Shown: positions 11,735 to 23,431, numbered from the stretch's first letter. The stretch is DNA of 64,000 bases from Liolophura sinensis (GCF_032854445.1 NC_088305.1:14061717-14125716); one strand, 5' to 3'. The notes: generated by a model from the letters alone, not told the origin. Made by a program: numbers and translations.

Positions 11735-11995
11735 CTCTGTGGTTCAGTTGGTTAGCGCGCTAGCGTAATGACCCAGAAGTCTCTCACCAACGCGGTCGCT
11801 GTGAGTTCAAGTCCAGCTCATGCTTGCTTCCTCTCCGGCCGTACGTGGGAAGTTCTATCAGCGGCTAGTTGTGGGTTTCCCCCGGGCTCTGCCCGGTTTC
11901 CACCCACCATAATGCTGGCTGCCGTCGTTTAAGTGAAATATCCTTGAGTACGGTGTAAAACACCAATCAAATAAATAAATCAAATAAATGAATCG
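11735..11995 (+). repeat. tRNA-derived SINE, family 1, nearly full length
   Basis: Head with an A box close to the Pol III consensus (GTGGTTCAGTTGG) and B box GTTCAAGTCC, then the conserved body (CCCGGGCTCTGCCCGGTTTC), the TTGAGTACGGTGTAAAACAC signature and AAAT-type tail. Confidence 0.9.
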
Positions 11996-12051
11996 CTTAA
12001 TAAATGAGAGTTATGCCAAAGACAACAAACATGACTGGAACCAACCCCAAT

Positions 12052-12490
12052 TTAGCCGGGAACACACTAGGCGGATTTTTTCACTTGTAGGGACAAACTT
12101 AATCGCCCGCGAAATTCGCTGACGATATTCGCAGCATTGTTGCAGACACATCAGGCGGATTTTTCCGTTGATCGTGGTAATTAGGTTATGTCATGTGGCC
12201 TATTACACCACGTGACACAAACAAATTGTCAAAGGTCAACACAATTCCCTGTTGTTTGATTCGTCCGCTCGATTGTCTCGATCGCCGAAATTCGCTGAGG
12301 CGGACACACTGCGCGGACAGAGTGATATCGCCGGTGTATTTCTTTGCTAGTATATGACATGTTTGAAACAAGCCAATTTTTGAGCCAATAAGATCGCCTG
12401 CGGAATACGCCGGCGCGGACACAGTAGGCGGATTTTTAGAAACTCAAAAATACGCCCGTACGAGCGAAAAAATCCGTCTAGTGTGTCCTA
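12052..12490. mobile_element. MITE-like foldback element
   Basis: About 38-bp terminal inverted repeats: left GGGAACACACTAGGCGGATT; right, read on the minus strand, AGGACACACTAGACGGATTT. The motif GGACACA-n-TAGGCGGATTTTT recurs inside, near 12146, 12300 and 12418. No transposase frame, so non-autonomous. Subterminal repeats of this sort are transposase binding sites in several DNA transposon superfamilies; the superfamily is not assigned. Confidence 0.7.
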
Positions 12491-12499
12491 GGCTTTAGA

Positions 12500-13180
12500 A
12501 TCAGTGACCACGTTCTAGCTCCTAAGGTTATTGGTTTTGGTCTTAGGGGTGACGTTACTCGGGATAGAACCCCAGGGGCAAGTTATTAAATTAAAATTAA
12601 TCTAGGCTTTAGTCTTAATACCAGTCTCACCCCAATACAAAGTTAATAGTGCTTTAGCCTGGACTAAAGTTAATACCGGGATAACCTTCTAACATTCTTT
12701 TGAACAAGTGGGTCCAGGTGTTCAGGTTACGAGGCCGAAAGTCAGTAATGTTAATAAGTAATGTACTGACGTCTCGTCACTCGTACCAGTAGAAATTCGG
12801 TCACGTGATGCTAGAATGTTCTCTGTTAATTATAACATAATACTGTACAATGTACAACAGAATATCCTGTTAGTCCAATTAAAACCTTATGCTGAATTAA
12901 TAGAAAATTTGTACTCTATTTAACCGAATAATCTGTCACAATAACAGAATGCATTCTAGCATCACTCATACAACTGACTTTCTGTTAAATTTAACAGATT
13001 ATTTTTTAATTTGGAGTTATTATCTCAGTTAGGGTTATTTCTAAAGGTTCGTAAGAATTTGAAGATTGTGGTATTGACCAGTTCTCTTGACGCCACGCTT
13101 CACAGGAAAGCAGATGACAGAAACGTTGTGTGAACGTGTGCAAAAGGATTGCTGGGAGTTTGCTCCGTCAGGGAGCGAGT
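12500..13180. other. no recognised feature
   Basis: AT-rich unique sequence with short imperfect inverted motifs; no exon or repeat supported. Confidence 0.4.
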
Positions 13181-13189
13181 AGGACATGT

Positions 13190-13930
13190 CACCGGTTGTG
13201 AAAAGAAACCTGAAGAGTCGTAGGCCTACCTGTCAGTGACTGTTAAAAAACTGAAGAGTCGTACCTGTCATTGGTTGTGAAAAAACCTGAAATATCGTAC
13301 ATGTCACCGGTTGTGAAAAAAAACTTGAAGAGTCGTACCTGTCACTGATTGTGACAAAACTGAAGAGTCGTACCTGTCATTGGTTGTGAAAAAACCTGAA
13401 GAGTCGTACCTGTCACCGGTTGTGAAAAAAAACTTGAAGAGTCGTACCTGTCACTGATTGTGACAAAACTGAAGAGTCGTGTTTGTCACTGATTGTGACA
13501 AAACTGAAGAGTCGTACCTGTCACTGATTGTGACAAAATTGAAGAGTCGTGTCTGTCACTAATTGTGACAAAACTGAAGAGTCGTACATGTCACCAGTTG
13601 TGAAAAAAACCCTAAAGAGTCGTACATGTCACTGGTTGTGGCAAAAAAACTAAGGACTCATACCTTTCATTGGTTGTGAAAAAAACTGAATAGCCGTTCC
13701 TGTCATTGATTCTAAAAAAACTGAAGAGTCGTACCTGTCATTGATTGTAAAGAAAATGAAGAGTCGTACCTGCCACGGCAGTGAAAAAAAATGAAGAGTC
13801 GTACCTGTCAGTAACTGTGAAAAAACGGAAGAGTCGTACATGTCACTGGTTGTGACAAAACTGAAGGGTCGAACCTGTCAGCGGTTGTGAAAATACTGAA
13901 GAGTCTTACGTGTCGCAGGTTGTGAAAAAG
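13190..13930. repeat. 35-bp minisatellite
   Basis: About 20 degenerate copies of a unit TGAAGAGTCGTACCTGTCAC plus TGATTGTGACAAAAC. Length varies mainly in the A-run. Right flank ends in a short SINE-like remnant (AGTACAGCGTAAAGATCAAT). Confidence 0.9.
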
Positions 13931-14064
13931 CCGAAGCGAAATCTGAACTACTCATAAATCTTGAGTACAGCGTAAAGATCAATCAGGTACTTAAATGATA
14001 TCCTTTGGGAACACGAATACAATTTAGACAAACAGACGCCAAATAGTAGTTTTAGACTGTCCAT

Positions 14065-14070
14065 TTTATT
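14065..14070 (-). terminator. polyadenylation hexamer AATAAA
   Basis: AATAAA on the minus strand, about 21 bases beyond the TAA that closes the frame at 14091-14336. The spacing would give a very short 3' UTR. Confidence 0.35.
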
Positions 14071-14090
14071 AACATAAAAGATCAAGTAAG

Positions 14091-14336
14091 TTAAGGCAAG
14101 TTTGGACAAGACCTGAAGAAGACGCACAGACTGACAGTCAATGCGTCAGTATCTCTCAGACGGCGATCCATGGCGACCTGGAAGCGGCCCAGTTGTTCTA
14201 TACCATCCTCTAGGACAGGCACACTTAAGCCTTGCGGGAGGAGGCAGGTGTGTGTCTCAACCTTAATTCCATCACTCCTGGGGATAATTACCCTTATACA
14301 AAGCCGGTCGTAATTGTCTAGCCAGTGCATTCTCAT
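14091..14336 (-). CDS. possible 3'-terminal exon, hypothetical protein
   Basis: An 81-codon frame from ATG at 14336 to TAA at 14091-14093; the frame stays open upstream to 14417. The residues look protein-like rather than repetitive (for example LCIRVIIPRSDGIKVETHTC and an acidic/basic C-terminal part) and an AATAAA follows the stop. No good acceptor was found at its left end and no upstream exon was identified, so it may be a single-exon gene, a terminal exon or chance. No family recognised. Confidence 0.33.
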   Translation of the reverse strand: MRMHWLDNYDRLCIRVIIPRSDGIKVETHTCLLPQGLSVPVLEDGIEQLGRFQVAMDRRLRDTDALTVSLCVFFRSCPNLP

Positions 14337-14619
14337 ACCAATATTTCCCAGTTTACAGGTTAATTTCGTAGTAACTATTTTTGTCGCGGCAAGGCTCGAG
14401 TTACATTGGTTATCCCGTTACTCGACGTAGGCTATAGCGTCTTCTCATCAGTATGATCATCAACAAACTTTATTAGGAGACGTAAAGCAGACTTCATCGC
14501 AAAGAGTCCATGTCATTCGGTTATATCATTTATATAATGATCTCAGTTTACCTTATATGGGACCTCTAAAAGCTTGTAAAAGACCAATGACGTCTAAGAT
14601 GCAGTCCTTGCACCTGATT

Positions 14620-14825
14620 CTGCTTTAGCCATGGTGATAGGGGGCGTGTAATTTGCTACTGTTCAAACATTTACGTGAACGCCATTTACAGGAGCGCCTT
14701 GTCACTGATGTAATGAAAAGAGACCGTATTTCACCGGTTACGTGTGATCATTTCACAACTATCACACTGTCGTCGCTGCTCTGGGTTTACTCTGTATGCT
14801 GTATGTCTGTATATTGAGAGTTGAT
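14620..14825 (+). repeat. DR200 dispersed repeat copy
   Basis: Near full copy: GGGGCGTGTAATTTGCTACT, TATTTCACCGGTTACGTGTG and CTGCTCTGGGTTTACTCTGT landmarks in order. Bases 14749-14792 read in reverse are very close to the 46-bp satellite unit at 39.2 kb. Confidence 0.7.
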
Positions 14826-15029
14826 TTAGAGATTATGCTAATGAAGTACATGTATATCGATTTAGACGGTGCTCATGAACGTTTGAAAAGTTCAGAATTA
14901 AGTTTAATGAATTTTTCCTTCAACAGTATCCTTCAGTTAATTTAATAACGCTTTGAAATTCTGTTCAGAATACAGTTGGAACCATCTCATATCATTTCCA
15001 TTGCCTCGCTTGGCGCTCAGCACGCATAG

Positions 15030-15215
15030 GTTATTTCAAGGAATCAGGTGGGATGTGATATCTGGTGTCTTCGATATGATATTTCAGTGGCGGCAGCACT
15101 TTGGAAGCCTTGTCTTCCAACAACAAGAAGACACAGCATATGTACACACACGTGATGACTCCTTGTCTTCATATGACGGAAAATTGTTAAGTACTACGTA
15201 AAACCCAAAACACAC
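15030..15215 (+). repeat. family 3 SINE, head-truncated
   Basis: Matches the 3' half of the elements at 24793 and 30366: GATATTTCAGTGGCGGCAGC, AAGAAGACACA and CATATGACGGAAAATTGTTA. Confidence 0.7.
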
Positions 15216-16711
15216 ATACATACACGTACCTATTATATTAATGTGAAAATCATTTATATTATTTATGTGTATGTTATGTAAAACATATGTCAAATCCGTG
15301 TCAATCTAGATTTACACATGTGTGCCATGTTTATCATCATTTTACTAAGCACATCATTGTAATATAAACCTGGGAATTCTCTTTCTGTCCTTTCTGTTCT
15401 TAGGCCATATTGATTCTGATATTATTGGAGGAGAGAGAAATTCTGATAAACGAAAAAGAAAGATTATGTGCAATCAGAATCTTAAATCTGTGTGAACTAA
15501 ACGGAGTCAGCACATTCACATCTGCTGTGTTACTCTGAATGCGGTGACACTTGGTATGTTTTAGTGTGTTGAATTGCTATATAGTGCAAAATGGTATATC
15601 TACAGTACAGGAATAAATGCCACTTATTGCTCATTTTGATATGAACTGCCATACTTTCCATTGTTGTTCACGTCACTACATTACTTAATACGCTTCTAGT
15701 TGAATTATCCGTGGTACATGTAGATTGCACTATGGCAATGTAGACCGGTCTGTATGGAATGCTTAACGCCAATATTTTTCACGTAGCATACCAGTATCTA
15801 TTATTAATGCACCCACTGCTCGAACACCAGTGAAAGTCCCTACCCATGAAGGGCTTAAGATGTATGTCTATAGGAATTGCCAAATATGTTTTACATCATA
15901 AATCAATGGCCACAGCTTTTAGGAATTTGCCCGAACGAACTTTTGTAGTTCCCGTTTATCCTTCTTAGCATTTTATTCGAAAACCATGAGGTACACATTT
16001 TGAAATCCCATTCAATGCCCATGATGGACAAAGTCCGTATGGGTCCTAAATCTTTAATAACGCCCCCGTGCACAAAACACACTCGTTATCGAAATGCACT
16101 TGTCTTTTGATTTCAGAAAATAAACTGTTCTTAATCCGTCTTCATATGTCTGAGCGTATCCCTGTTATAAAAGCGTGAACTGCCTTTAATGTACAGCCTG
16201 ATGACCCTTCATGCTTAGTTCCTGGCTGATGACAGTCGCAGTTTTGGGAACATTTTCCTAAAAGCTCGATCGATTATTACCGGAGGTCCCATCTGGACGG
16301 GTCTCAAGCGTTTCAAATCCAGCTTAAGATTATACGTAGCCATCTACAGATAAACACTGCGTGCTGTCCACTTTTGTCTTTGTGCAGACGTCTTCACACT
16401 GTTACTATTAATGTCTATTCCCTTTCTGAATTTCTTCTTGGTGGTACTTTGAATTAAATAAAGATGTACATTACAAACTCAAAAGTTACAAATCTCAGTC
16501 AGGTTTTTATTCTCGCATAAAATCTTAAATGGTATAAAGAAACTGCAAAAATGTTAATTGCAATTCATTAAACGTCTCTGTTCTACAGTTACTCAAATAC
16601 TTTGTTGCCATTACATGTAATAAACGGTAACATAAAAACAAAGGAAAGCGACCTGCATGGCCTCGGGCACTGCTTAGTCCACCAACAGAATTCTTGTTTA
16701 AGCAAGCATTC
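15216..16711. other. no recognised feature
   Basis: AT-rich sequence without convincing exon, tandem repeat or SINE. Confidence 0.45.
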
Positions 16712-17000
16712 ATTTATTTGATTTATTTATTTAATTGGTGTTTCATGCCGTACTCAAGAATATTTCACTTATACGACAGCGGCCAGCATTATGGTGGCGG
16801 GGATGGGGGGGGGGGGGGGGGGAAGGGCAGAGCCCGGGCGAAACCCATGATCATCCGCAAGCTGCTGAAGACCTTCCTACGCACGACCGGAGAGGAAGCC
16901 AGCATGAGATGGACTTGAACTCACAGCGACCGCATTGGTGAGAGACTGCTAGGTCATCACGCTGCGCTAGCGCGCTAACCAACTGAGCCACGGAGGCCCC
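16712..17000 (-). repeat. tRNA-derived SINE, family 1, full length
   Basis: Complete reverse copy from the TTTATT tail to the head (CTGAGCCACGGAGGCCCCC). Contains a slipped G-run at about 16805-16822 in the body. Confidence 0.9.
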
Positions 17001-17054
17001 CACCTGTATACAACGGTAAAGACATATTCTGGGTCATAGCAAGCATAAAGGACC

Positions 17055-17195
17055 ACTGCATGAATGATAAACCCACAGAACTGACATTAGACAGATAGAC
17101 AAATGATTACATGTAACCGGTGAAATCCAGTCTGATCTTGTTTTCATTCTCACTGCTTTTGTAAATGCAGAAATAGTGCCAATTTATTTCTTTCC
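17055..17195 (-). repeat. DR200 fragment
   Basis: Reverse fragment with ACAAATGATTACATGTAACC, GGTGAAATCCAGTCTGAT and the TAAATGCAGAAATAGTGCC end. Partial and diverged. Confidence 0.5.
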
Positions 17196-17548
17196 TAACA
17201 TCATGTCAAAGCACAGGATTGGACTCGTACCTCGTGTTTCTCTGGCAAATGTTATGGGCTTAACCGCCTGAGCGAACACCTGAGAGTTTGGTAATGGTAC
17301 TTTTAGCTTCTGAAACCTACGATAAATAGAGTTATTATAATTTACCCTGAAACCTTTGAAAACGGATCATGCCCGGAACCAAAAAACAAAACAAAACAAA
17401 CAAAATGACGGCCTTGATAGGTGGTGCGGTTTTTACAACGGAGAGCCAAAAAAAAAAATTACGATCACGTAATACGATCATGTATTATGATCATAGCTTC
17501 CTTCTGAGTTACAAGACGCCAAGAGTAGGTCTATTGATGCCTGACTTG

Positions 17549-17814
17549 AACCGGCCATCATTGAAGCGGCCATCACTGAACCGGCCATCATTGAAGCGGC
17601 CATCACTGAAGCGGCCATCACTGAAGCGGCCATCCCTGAAGCGGCCGTCACTGAAGCGGCCATTATTGAAGAGGCCATCATTGAAGCGGCCATCATTGAA
17701 GCGGCCATCATTGAAGCGGCCATCATTGAAGCGGCCATCACTGAAGCGGCCATCATTGAAGAGGCCATCATTGAAGCGGCCATCATTGAAGCGGCCATCA
17801 TTGAAGCGGCCAAA
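17549..17814. repeat. 15-bp tandem repeat array
   Basis: About 18 copies of CGGCCATCATTGAAG with C/T and A/C variants. Being a multiple of three it gives a KRPSL pentapeptide repeat within an open frame (17369-17830, +) and an MAAS-type repeat on the other strand. Nothing shows that either frame is translated. Confidence 0.9.
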
Positions 17815-17829
17815 GTTACGGAAAAACTG

Positions 17830-19545
17830 AACGATAAAACGTCATCATAGTCATTAAGTTAGTAACATTTTTCATTTGATTCTTTCAATTTTACTTAGCA
17901 TTTTGCATTGCAATAAAAGTTTTTTTGAAACGTGTGTTCTTGAAACACATATTCTTAAGAGACACTTTTCCTCGTTATGATCCATGACGTGGGTAAAGCT
18001 GAGGATTCTGAACGGTAATCAGTAAAACTGGATATACTTCAAATATTTTATGTTCAAGGCTTTTGGGATAAATAACAAAACGTAACGGAATGTCAATAAA
18101 TTATATGGTTGGATTCTGGACTAATTGGTCTTCGTCATTGTCTTCTGATTTTGTGACAACCCAGCCAATTCCACCCCGCCCCCGCCCACACACACCAAGC
18201 GACAACTTCCTCTTGTCGATGTCATCTGTAAAAATATTCTCGTGCATTTAGCTTGCTATATACCTCCCATATGTCTGTCACGTACGGTGTCCGAAATAAA
18301 CCTTTAATTAATGAATTATCCATATTGATAATGATAATTTACCCCCCATTAAGTTCATGTCGGTAAATGGATCACCGATATCAACAAATGGATCATCGAT
18401 ATCGTCACATGAATTATCGATATCGCTAATGAGTGTTTTCCATGGAACGAAAGATCTCTACGTTGCAAAGTGGGATTGAAAATTACCGATATCGATACGT
18501 CCGCGAGATATCCGTGGTGAAAGGAACAGATCCTCGGCCCTCTAGGCAAGTTTATTATAAAAGGTATAGAGCAGCGTTGTGTGGGGTTAGGGAACAGAAT
18601 AGGCCTGTCTTGTTTATATTCAAATATAACTGTAACTTCGACAGGGGTATAGAATAAATGATTATGATGAATAGCCACTTCGGCAATATGGTGGCTATAT
18701 TGTGGCGAACGGGGGTATACAATATTTGTGTTCCTGATGTTATAATTAAATAAATATATTCGAGGATATTTTGATGTGGTTTTAAATATAAAGTCCCTGT
18801 ACTTGTATATAATCTATATTCAGTGTGTTTTTTTTACATTTAAACTGATTTTTGATAGTTTGGCTGCTTTTAAAAATTGTTTGATTCCATTTTGTTTTGA
18901 TTTTATATCCTTGACATGTCGTAACTTATATCGATCTATCTATAAATCAATTATATTGATCCCTTAATGAATTATCGACAAGTGGTGAAAATTACAAATG
19001 TTTTTTAACATTTTAAAAATGAACATGCATGGTTACATTAAAGTAGAGCAATATTACTTACCTGTATGCAAAGGTAAAGACATATTCTATATACAATATC
19101 GGCTACACCTTAAAACATATTTGCTATACAACATTAGTTTACATAACATGACAAATTCTATACTATAATAATTGCTATACGTCAACCATGCAGTCCTGCC
19201 TGTCCTCTGACTGTCTTTAAAACGTCTCACTCCTCTCCTCCAGTTTGTCATAAGTTACATAACATGACAAATTCTATACTATCATACAATACTGGCGTGC
19301 TCATAACTACATATACATGTATTTTCGGTTTTCCACGCACAAAGCCAGAGCAATTTCTGCTGAGCTATGGACGTAGGCCGTCTGTGTGGAGATACAGAAC
19401 ATATATAAGTGACAAATCGCATGAGCACTGTCCACATTTGGCTGTCTTTCGCTGTTCTTGAGACGCACTTTGGTATTTTGAAAGTGTATATGAGAAATAA
19501 TCATAACCTAATATGAAGAGTTTTTTCCCCTCTATTTTCAGGATT
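17830..19545. other. AT-rich, no clear gene
   Basis: Contains a short three-fold tandem (AAATGGATCATCGATATC type, about 18364-18425). Open frames on both strands here lack start, splice or family support. Confidence 0.4.
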
Positions 19546-19611
19546 AATGGACCTCGTCTACAAAGATGATACTCCTGTTTAATGGTAGTCCAATACTATA
19601 GAACATAATCA

Positions 19612-19808
19612 ATATGTCATAAGCCTTAAAAGGGTTATAAAAATGACTACGGTTTCATGTTTTTCTCTTTCGTTATCCTTGACAGGTGTATGGGAGCTGA
19701 ATAGGCTACCCCCATCCATCATGTCCAGATCATTTACCTACTCTGCTGACCATTCCATACACGTTCTTACACATAAAGCAAGAAGAGAATTATTTGAAGG
19801 ACGGTTTT
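19612..19808 (+). other. conserved TATA and splice-like segment, older copy
   Basis: Contains a TATA-like GGGTTATAAAAATGAC and, after a pyrimidine stretch, an acceptor-like TCCTTGACAG followed by a frame reading LPPSIMSRSFTYSADHSIHV. The same layout is kept in the copies at 22210 and 27450, with several amino-acid changes. Function unknown. Confidence 0.3.
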
Positions 19809-20174
19809 GAAAACCACAGATGAAGAGAGTGGTCATTTCCTTCATCAAGCATATGTATTTTAGAAAATAGAAGTAATCTGCTGAAATTGGGATAGGTTGA
19901 AATAATGTTTGTCAAGCCGAAGACATCTACCATTGGTAGTAATTCTCAAGAAAAATTCCGTCTAGAGATGGAAATTACACAAATTAGATGTCTCCTAGTA
20001 CCGTGGCTTAAGCAGAATTAGGTTAAAAATGCACTGATGTTAACTGCGATTTATCAGACTTCATTGTTCTGGAATTAGCCAAAATATTTCACGCCTTGTG
20101 TCATGCGAAATTTTATGTACTTATCTTCTTGGTATTTAGCATCGTGCTTATGAGTGATTTGCTTATATTCTTAA

Positions 20175-20297
20175 GGTCGGCCTCCCCCGGGCTTTACCCG
20201 ATTACCTCAAACCGTAACGCTGGCCGCAATCCTATAAGTTAAATATTCTTGAGTACGGCGTAAATTACCAATTAAATAAATAAATAAATAAATAAAC
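20175..20297 (+). repeat. family 1 SINE, head-truncated
   Basis: Body and tail only: CTCCCCCGGGCTTTACCCG, TTGAGTACGGCGTAAATTAC and AAAT repeats. Confidence 0.8.
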
Positions 20298-20704
20298 TTC
20301 CTCTTAAAACTATACTACTTCATGGGTTAGGCGGGGAGAGGAGGGGGGGATTAGTTGAGCCGTTGCTCCCGGGCTTGAAATGTAAAGTTGTGAGGTAACA
20401 ATATGACGGTAAGACCTGATATAATCTAGTTAGGAATCTTATTTAAATCAAACCGTTGACAGTTACCGCTATGAGATGAGAATCTGGGTGTAAATAACCT
20501 AAGCATTTTGTCACCAGATCAACGCTTAACACCGGCCAAAAGAATAATTCAGGAATTGGAGAAAATCTAAATCAACCCTGCACGCGATTACACGCACGAA
20601 ATATCCAACTTAATTGATTACTACTCCTGACGATAAGGTTTTAGCGAACTATCAAAGCTGTTACCCATTATCACCATACGGAACGGAAGCTACAAAATGT
20701 GCTG

Positions 20705-20870
20705 CGGTCGATTTACAGAGTTCTCGTAAAAACGCTCCCTCGGCGTCGTTAAAGGTTTCTGCTCCATGAGAAGTGGGATGGGAAAGGAGAGGTCACTCAT
20801 TGTAAAGACCTGAGACAGCGACGACTGTTCGAGGGATAAGATGAACAGAACGACAGACAGTCCCAAAAGG
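20705..20870 (-). pseudogene. degenerate secreted-peptide-like frame, older copy
   Basis: Minus-strand homologue of the frame at 23432-23632. It keeps a hydrophobic signal-like stretch (LLGLSVVLFILSL) followed by SSLSQVF, but the ATG of the recent copies is CTG here and the C-terminal part (FNDAEGAFLREL) lies in a different frame, so it is probably broken. Confidence 0.3.
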
Positions 20871-21214
20871 TAATAAAATGGCTTCAGCTTTGTAGGTTTG
20901 TGTAAGAACTCTGTCGAGCAATTAACCTTCGCGTCTTTTGGAACATTCTTTAGGAAGAATCAAACGTTGTGTAATTCGCTGACTTGGTCTCCAGTTATTG
21001 TCGCACCGTCTTATTCTGGGAAATGCTGTACTTAACGCTGAATTCACGACTTTTATTGTACATGCAATGTGGACGGATTTCCTCAGCTATGTCGATGCAC
21101 CTATAATGGTATATAAACTACCTTACACGATGCAACCTGCAACCAATGTAAAATGTAGGAAATGACTCTAACACTCGCTGCTGACGGGCGTGGGTTTATC
21201 ACTAGCTGTCCATC

Positions 21215-21376
21215 TTCCTCCCGCCATATTGTCTCCGCCCATAAGTTGGAAGGTCTTCCAGCAACCTGCATATGTTCGTGGGTTTCCTCCCTCCATGATG
21301 CTGGCCGCCGTCGTATAAGTGAAATATTCTTGAGTACGGCGTAAAACACCAATCAAATAAATAAATATACAACGCA
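21215..21376 (+). repeat. family 1 SINE, truncated, unit A
   Basis: Starts within the body (GTTGGAAGGTCTTCCAGCAA) and reaches the TTGAGTACGGCGTAAAACAC signature and AAAT tail. Twin at 26557. Confidence 0.8.
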
Positions 21377-21401
21377 CAGTGCTGATGAACTTTTGAAGGA
21401 C

Positions 21402-21403
21402 TG

Positions 21404-21478
<75 letters not shown>

Positions 21479-21481
21479 ATC
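21402..21481. repeat. (AAAT)n microsatellite
   Basis: About 20 AAAT units; only about eight remain at the equivalent place in unit B (26700-26730). Likely an expanded SINE tail. Confidence 0.95.
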
Positions 21482-22205
21482 TCGCCATATTGCTGTCCGC
21501 CGTTCTATAACCGAAATAATCTAGAGTACCTCGAAAACCCCAATAAAATCAGTGAAGAACTTTTAACTCTCGCTCGATATAATCTAGTTCCAGTTCTCCA
21601 GGCACACAGCTCACAAAATCTTTCAAAATTATACAAGAACAATCCACGCAACTGGCCGATGATAAAATACAAAAGGGCCAGCACACTCACAATGCCGCAC
21701 ACACTGTTATAGCAGTTATTTGGTTAGCTGTTCGTCGGCGTAGAAGGCTATAACATTTGGAAAGGATGGTTTAACGAGGGATGTCCCAGATCGCCAATTT
21801 TAGCCTGTCTGGTCCATTAAACCTCAAGCACGTTATCCAGCTCAACATGCAATAAATATCTAAAAAAAAAAACATAAAAAAAAACAACAGCAAAAAGACA
21901 AAAATAACAACAACAACAACAACAAAAAAAAAAACAAATGCAAAGAAATACATCCATTGATGGATTGAAGGATCTGTTGACACATGGATGCGCCGATGAG
22001 ATAGCTGGAGACTCCACTGACAGACAAAAGCAGAGCACAGTTCACATGTAACACAGGTTTCTCTTGAAACCCTCGGCTGGGTGAAAAAGTCAGCTTTTTT
22101 CCAGAGAGAGCAATGCGTTTTCATAAGTTGGTAACTTGCGAAGATGGTATTGGTTTAATGTTAAATTGTTTAATGGGAGTTCAGTACGAGAGAATATAAT
22201 CCCTA

Positions 22206-22393
22206 TGTCACAGGCCTTGAAGGGTTATAAAAACAACCTTGTCTCAGCTAAGGTTTCACGTTTTTCTCTTTACTTATCCGTGACAGGTGTATGGGAGCTA
22301 AATCTCCTACCCCCATCCATCATGTCCAGGTCATTTATCTACTCTGCTGACCATTCCATACACGTTTTTACACATGAAGCAAGAATAAGGTGA
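22206..22393 (+). other. conserved TATA and splice-like segment, unit A
   Basis: TATA-like GGGTTATAAAAACAAC near 22222 and an acceptor-like ATCCGTGACAG ending at 22286, then a frame LPPSIMSRSFIYSADHSIHV. Shared with the copies at 19612 and 27447. Whether it is transcribed is unknown. Confidence 0.3.
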
Positions 22394-22524
22394 CAGACTG
22401 AGTTATTGCTGGCCATAGCGAGGACATCTAACATGACTAGTAATTCTGACGAAAAATTCTTATATTAGAATTGATATGTCGTATATAATTATCGACTAAT
22501 AGCATAGAGCGTAAAACCAGAGCG

Positions 22525-22680
22525 TATGTGGAAAGGTCTTCCAGCAACCTGTGGATGGTCTTGGGTTTCCCCCTGGCTCTGCACGGTTTCCTTCCACCAT
22601 AATGCTGGCTGTCGTCGTATAAGTGAAATATTCTTCAGTATGGCGTAAAACACCAGTTAAATAAATGAATAAATAAATAA
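22525..22680 (+). repeat. family 1 SINE, truncated, unit A
   Basis: Body and tail (GGAAAGGTCTTCCAGCAACC to AAATAAAT). Twin at 27765. Confidence 0.82.
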
Positions 22681-22769
22681 AACCACAGCAGCGAGCAGAG
22701 CAGTGTGATAACTGCCAACTGGTAACAGGTAACTGTTGAAATACGGCCTCCTCTCAATATACCCTGCGT
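22680..22769 (-). repeat. DR200 fragment, split by a SINE, unit A
   Basis: AGTGTGATAACTGCCAACTG and GAAATACGGCCTCCTCTC belong to a reverse DR200 copy that resumes at about 23008 (TTATTCCAAGTGTTCATGTC) after the family 2 SINE. Confidence 0.6.
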
Positions 22770-22771
22770 CC

Positions 22772-23005
22772 ACTTCGGGACCGGTAGATCCAGGATCAGT
22801 ATAATGGCTCGGGCGGGGCAGCTTACTTGCCTTCGGGAAGTCGTCTCAGTGAAGCAGCCCTAAGTAAAAGAGCGGTGAAAATCCGTCCTGCAACAAGGAG
22901 GCAAATTAAACGTACATGCACCCTACTGATTTCTTCGTCGTCATATGACTGAAAAATTGTTGAGTACGACGTTAAACCCCAAGCACTCACTCACTCACTC
23001 AATAT
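22772..23005 (+). repeat. family 2 SINE inserted in DR200, unit A
   Basis: Internally shortened family 2 copy with TCATATGACTGAAAAATTGT and a CACT tail. The flanking duplication is imperfect here but intact in unit B. Confidence 0.82.
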
Positions 23006-23045
23006 AACCTGAGTTAGAGTTTTATTCCAAGTGTTCATGTCAATG

Positions 23046-23172
23046 GTTCTATTTATTTATTTATTTATTTGATCGGTGTTTGACGCCGTAGTCAAGAATA
23101 TTTCACTTATGCGACGGCGCCCAGCATTATGGTGGGTGGAAACCGAGCACAGCCCGGGAAAAACCCACGACA
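23046..23172 (-). repeat. family 1 SINE, head-truncated, unit A
   Basis: TTTATT tail, then AGTCAAGAATATTTCACTTA and GGTGGGTGGAAACCGAGCAC body. In unit B the same insertion is bounded by GATATAATCT repeats. Confidence 0.82.
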
Positions 23173-23431
23173 GATATAATCTTATTTACATACATCGTTG
23201 ACAGTTACCGCTATGAGATGAGAATTTGGGTACGAATAACCTAAATCATTGTATTACCTCTTCAACGCTTAACACTGGTTACAACAATAATTCAAGAACT
23301 GGAGAAAAGCTAAATCAACCCCGTCACGCGACTACACGCACGAGTTATCCAACTTAACTGATTACTACTCCTGACGATAAGGTTTTAAGCTGTTACCCAT
23401 TATCACCATACGGAACGGAAGCTGCAATAAC

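Larger units (their letters stand above)
19550..21160. repeat. older, diverged copy of the duplicated segment
   Basis: Two blocks, about 19570-19800 and 20430-21160, are colinear with 22140-22395 plus 23160-23905 (and with 27380-27635 plus 28750-29475) but clearly diverged. The sequence between the blocks differs by repeat insertions, including the SINE at 20175. It is therefore an older duplication of the same region. Confidence 0.7.

Noticed and set aside
18355-18678. 107-codon minus-strand frame
   Set aside because: Overlaps a short ATCGATATC tandem and an opposing open frame; no other support.
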